DNA from: Halobellus sp. MBLA0158
Lineage (GTDB): Archaea; Halobacteriota; Halobacteria; Halobacteriales; Haloferacaceae
Reading direction: 5' to 3'
DNA length: 64,000 bases
NCBI RefSeq assembly: GCF_041477585.1
Contig: NZ_JBGNYA010000001.1
Location: 1,550,001 to 1,614,000 of the forward strand
Of the stretch, positions 62,011-64,000 are shown in pieces. The notes under the pieces are model-generated. The model was not told the origin of the DNA and ran no database searches. It was given only the letters and a program-made list of their open reading frames with translations. A program made the position numbers and the translations under genes. Position 1 is the stretch's first letter, and every line of letters begins with the position of its first letter.

Positions 62011-62811
62011 ATGTACGTCGCAGACCGGACCTGGCCGGAACTCGGCGAGTACGTCGCGGAGGAATCGGTCGCCCTGATCCCGCTCGGCTCGACCGAGCAG
62101 CACGGCCCGCACCTCCCGCTCGCGACCGACCACCTCATCGCGGAGGGCCTCGCGCGCGAGGCCGCCGACCGGACGGGATACCTCTGCACGCCGACGGTGA
62201 ACGTCGGCGTCAGCCCGCACCACCGGCAGTTCCACGGCACGATGTGGATCGACCCGCCGCAGTTCCGCGACTACGTCGAGTCGCTGACGCGGAACCTCGC
62301 GTACCACGGGATCGACCGCGTCGTCTACGTCAACGCCCACGGCGGCAACGTCGACCACCTGCGGGAGGTCGGCCGCCGCCTCCGCGACGACGGGACGATG
62401 TACGCGATCGAGTGGATGTGGGACGAGTCGATCCCCGATCTGGTCGAGGAGGTCTTCGAGCACAACGGCCCCCACGGCGGCCCGAAGGAGACGGCGATGA
62501 TCCAGCATCTGGCCCCCGATCTGGTGCGCGAGGACCGCCTCGAAGCCGCGCGGGACGGCGGCCTCGCCGACGTCGAGACCGCGGAATTCCTCCAGAAACA
62601 CGGCGCGCGGACGTTCTACGACGCGATCGAGAACTCCGAGAACGGCGTCTTCGGCGATCAGACGGACGCGACCGCGGAAATCGGCGAACGGCTCTTCGAG
62701 GCCGCGACGGAGCAGTTGGTCCGACTGCTGGAGTGGCTCGACGAACAGCGCCTCGACGACCTGCTGGCGCCGGCGCACGTGGATCCGCAGCCGGGCAGTC
62801 GGCGGGAGTAG
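62011..62811 (+). CDS. Creatininase-family amidohydrolase
   Basis: 266 residues, full family length. Metal ligands are visible in STEQHGPHLPLATD (Glu, His, Asp), VNAHGGN and GGPKETAM. The family includes creatinine amidohydrolase, archaeal FAPy deformylase, MftE-type peptidases and the inositol-pathway 3-dehydro-scyllo-inosose hydrolase. In a sugar-acid cluster a cyclic-ketose or lactam hydrolase similar to the last is conceivable. A TATA-like CTTCTTGA lies about 30 bp before the ATG. Confidence 0.88.
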   Translation: MYVADRTWPELGEYVAEESVALIPLGSTEQHGPHLPLATDHLIAEGLAREAADRTGYLCTPTVNVGVSPHHRQFHGTMWIDPPQFRDYVESLTRNLAYHGIDRVVYVNAHGGNVDHLREVGRRLRDDGTMYAIEWMWDESIPDLVEEVFEHNGPHGGPKETAMIQHLAPDLVREDRLEAARDGGLADVETAEFLQKHGARTFYDAIENSENGVFGDQTDATAEIGERLFEAATEQLVRLLEWLDEQRLDDLLAPAHVDPQPGSRRE

Positions 62812-62826
62812 AAGCGAAGCCAGCGA

Positions 62827-63435
62827 TCAGAAGGGGTCCGAATCCGATTCGTCGACGTCGAAGTCGCCCTCACCGTCGGGGAACGACGCGAACGCGTCGC
62901 GGAAGTCGTCGTCGCTCAGGTCCGCCAGCGTGTCGTCGAGATCCTCGCGGATCTCCTCCATCCGCTGTGTCAGCTCCTGGTACTCGGATTCGTTCTCGAC
63001 GGCGACGTCGGGCGCGGATTCGAGGGCGGCCTTCTTCGAGGCGAGCCGGAAGAACTCCTGGGAGCGCTCGTCGTAGTTCGCCCGGCGGAGGAGGACCTCG
63101 ACGAGGCTGTGGAGGTCGTCCTGGGTGACGGGCTTGACGAGGTAGTCGTCGAAGGGCATCTCGACGATGTCGGTGTCGGGCTCGACCGCGGTGATCATCG
63201 CGACCTGCGCGTCGATGCCGCGGGCCCGGATCTCTTCGAGCACTTCGTCGCCCGTGAGGTCCGGCATCCGGCGGTCCAGGAGGACGATGTCGACGTCGTC
63301 GTCGACGAGTTCGAGCGCGGTCGTGCCGTCGGTCGCCGTCTCCACATCGTACGTATCCGAGAGATAGATGGCATAGAGTTCGGCCAAGTCAGGCTCGTCT
63401 TCGACGACGAGGATTCGGGGAGTAGCGCCGTCCAT
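62827..63435 (-). CDS. HalX-domain response regulator
   Basis: 202 residues. A receiver domain (about 6-120) has acidic residues in VVEDEPD, the phospho-acceptor Asp in VLLDRRMPD and Lys in YLVKPV. The C-terminal HalX domain (about 125-190) is a helical haloarchaeal module following the receiver. No DNA-binding domain is seen, so output is probably by protein contact. No histidine kinase lies next to it in the window. It converges on the creatininase gene with 15 bp between. Confidence 0.92.
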   Translation of the reverse strand: MDGATPRILVVEDEPDLAELYAIYLSDTYDVETATDGTTALELVDDDVDIVLLDRRMPDLTGDEVLEEIRARGIDAQVAMITAVEPDTDIVEMPFDDYLVKPVTQDDLHSLVEVLLRRANYDERSQEFFRLASKKAALESAPDVAVENESEYQELTQRMEEIREDLDDTLADLSDDDFRDAFASFPDGEGDFDVDESDSDPF

Positions 63436-63626
63436 ATCGGTCTATGTACCCCCTCGGAGCCCGCCGTCTAAATTCTTGCCCTACGTCCGTTCTCGCGAAC
63501 AACTCTCCGAAACGCCCGAAATCGGGCGTTTCGGACGAAATTACGTCGTCGCGGGCGGGCGAGGCGCGCGGTCGCTGCCGAGCGATGGCCGTGGCGGTTT
63601 TGTCGTCGCCCTCCCAGGTACGGACG

Positions 63627-64000
63627 ATGACGGTCTGGCTCCTGGGCGATCAGCTCTCTCCCGAGAGCGCGCCGCTCGCCGCGGCCGATCGCGTGCTCCT
63701 GATCGAAGCCCACGCCTTCGCCGACCGACGGCCGTACCACCCGCAGAAGCTCACGCTGGTCTTCAGCGCGATGCGGCACTTCCGGGACGAGCTCCGCGAG
63801 CGCGGCTACGAGGTCACCTACCTCCGCGCGGAGACATTCGGGGAGGCGCTCGACCGCTACTTCGCGTCGAACCCCGGCGACGACCTCGTCGGGCTGGAGT
63901 CGCCGAGTCACGGCGCCGACGAGCGCCGACGGGAGCTCGTCGAGTCGCGCGGCGGCTCGCTGACGCTCGTCGAGAACGACCTCTTTCTGACGAGCCGCGA
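63627..64000 (+). CDS. Photolyase/cryptochrome-related protein (5' part only)
   Basis: About 124 N-terminal residues are visible and the gene continues past the window. The N-terminus (VWLLGDQLS) and YHPQKLTLVFSAMRHFRDEL fit the deoxyribodipyrimidine-photolyase-related (FeS-BCP/PhrB-type) group. Members use FAD, and in characterised cases an Fe-S cluster, for light-driven repair, often of (6-4) photoproducts. The FAD and cluster residues lie outside the window, so the call rests on the N-terminal domain. Confidence 0.82.
   Translation, partial: MTVWLLGDQLSPESAPLAAADRVLLIEAHAFADRRPYHPQKLTLVFSAMRHFRDELRERGYEVTYLRAETFGEALDRYFASNPGDDLVGLESPSHGADERRRELVESRGGSLTLVENDLFLTSR

Overview
The window is a haloarchaeal chromosome segment (class Halobacteria). 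The evidence is high G+C by eye, Asp/Glu-rich proteins, twin-arginine lipoproteins with Gly/Asp linkers, a HalX response regulator, an archaea-specific SMC-related protein, and many genes that start about 25-32 bp after an archaeal TATA box (leaderless type). I saw no rRNA, tRNA, transposase or CRISPR array. The genus cannot be told from the sequence.

Positions 1.4-41.7 kb form a large catabolic region that reads best as aromatic-acid degradation through gentisate. Its left half (1.4-17.9 kb) holds an IclR regulator, an ACSM-like acyl-CoA ligase and a complete branched-chain-amino-acid-type (HAAT) ABC importer. It continues with a 3-hydroxyacyl-CoA dehydrogenase/enoyl-CoA hydratase fusion, a thiolase with its DUF35 partner, a second CoA ligase and an acyl-CoA dehydrogenase, then a group A flavin hydroxylase and a MaoC hydratase. 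Its right half (27.1-40.3 kb) holds a split ADP-forming acyl-CoA synthetase, a 4HBT thioesterase, a small zinc ribbon protein and gentisate 1,2-dioxygenase. It also holds a second HAAT importer, a fumarylacetoacetase-family hydrolase, a 17beta-HSD4-like SDR and an aromatic-type aldehyde dehydrogenase. A working model: import an aromatic or phenylpropanoid acid, activate it with CoA, shorten the side chain by beta-oxidation, hydroxylate the aryl-CoA, release gentisate with the thioesterase, cleave the ring, and hydrolyse the product. No maleylpyruvate isomerase is visible.

Between the two halves (17.9-27.1 kb) lie a soluble taxis transducer, a UspA protein, a gamma-carbonic-anhydrase-like protein with an altered metal ligand, and a second IclR. 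A UbiA prenyltransferase, a third CoA ligase, an SLC13-type transporter, an MBL-fold protein and a sugar O-acetyltransferase follow.

Positions 40.4-53.7 kb are more general: an MFS transporter, a 1026-aa FAD/Fe-S D-lactate-type dehydrogenase, a DUF3179 protein, fructose-1,6-bisphosphatase and a helix-hairpin-helix protein with AWR repeats. A three-gene ABC-2 exporter follows, whose first permease is fused to a PrsW-like intramembrane protease domain, then a DUF5798-type coiled-coil protein and a CoA-binding protein.

Positions 53.8-56.6 kb carry a Tat lipoprotein with 9-residue repeats, a membrane-anchored sulfite-oxidase-fold molybdoenzyme, an ArsR-like regulator and a small membrane protein. 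Positions 56.6-62.8 kb are a sugar-acid cluster: a KDPG/KDPGal-type aldolase, galactonate dehydratase (behind a 25-codon leader ORF), an SDR, a beta-helix lipoprotein, a zinc dehydrogenase and a creatininase-family hydrolase. The window ends with a HalX regulator and the start of a photolyase-related gene.
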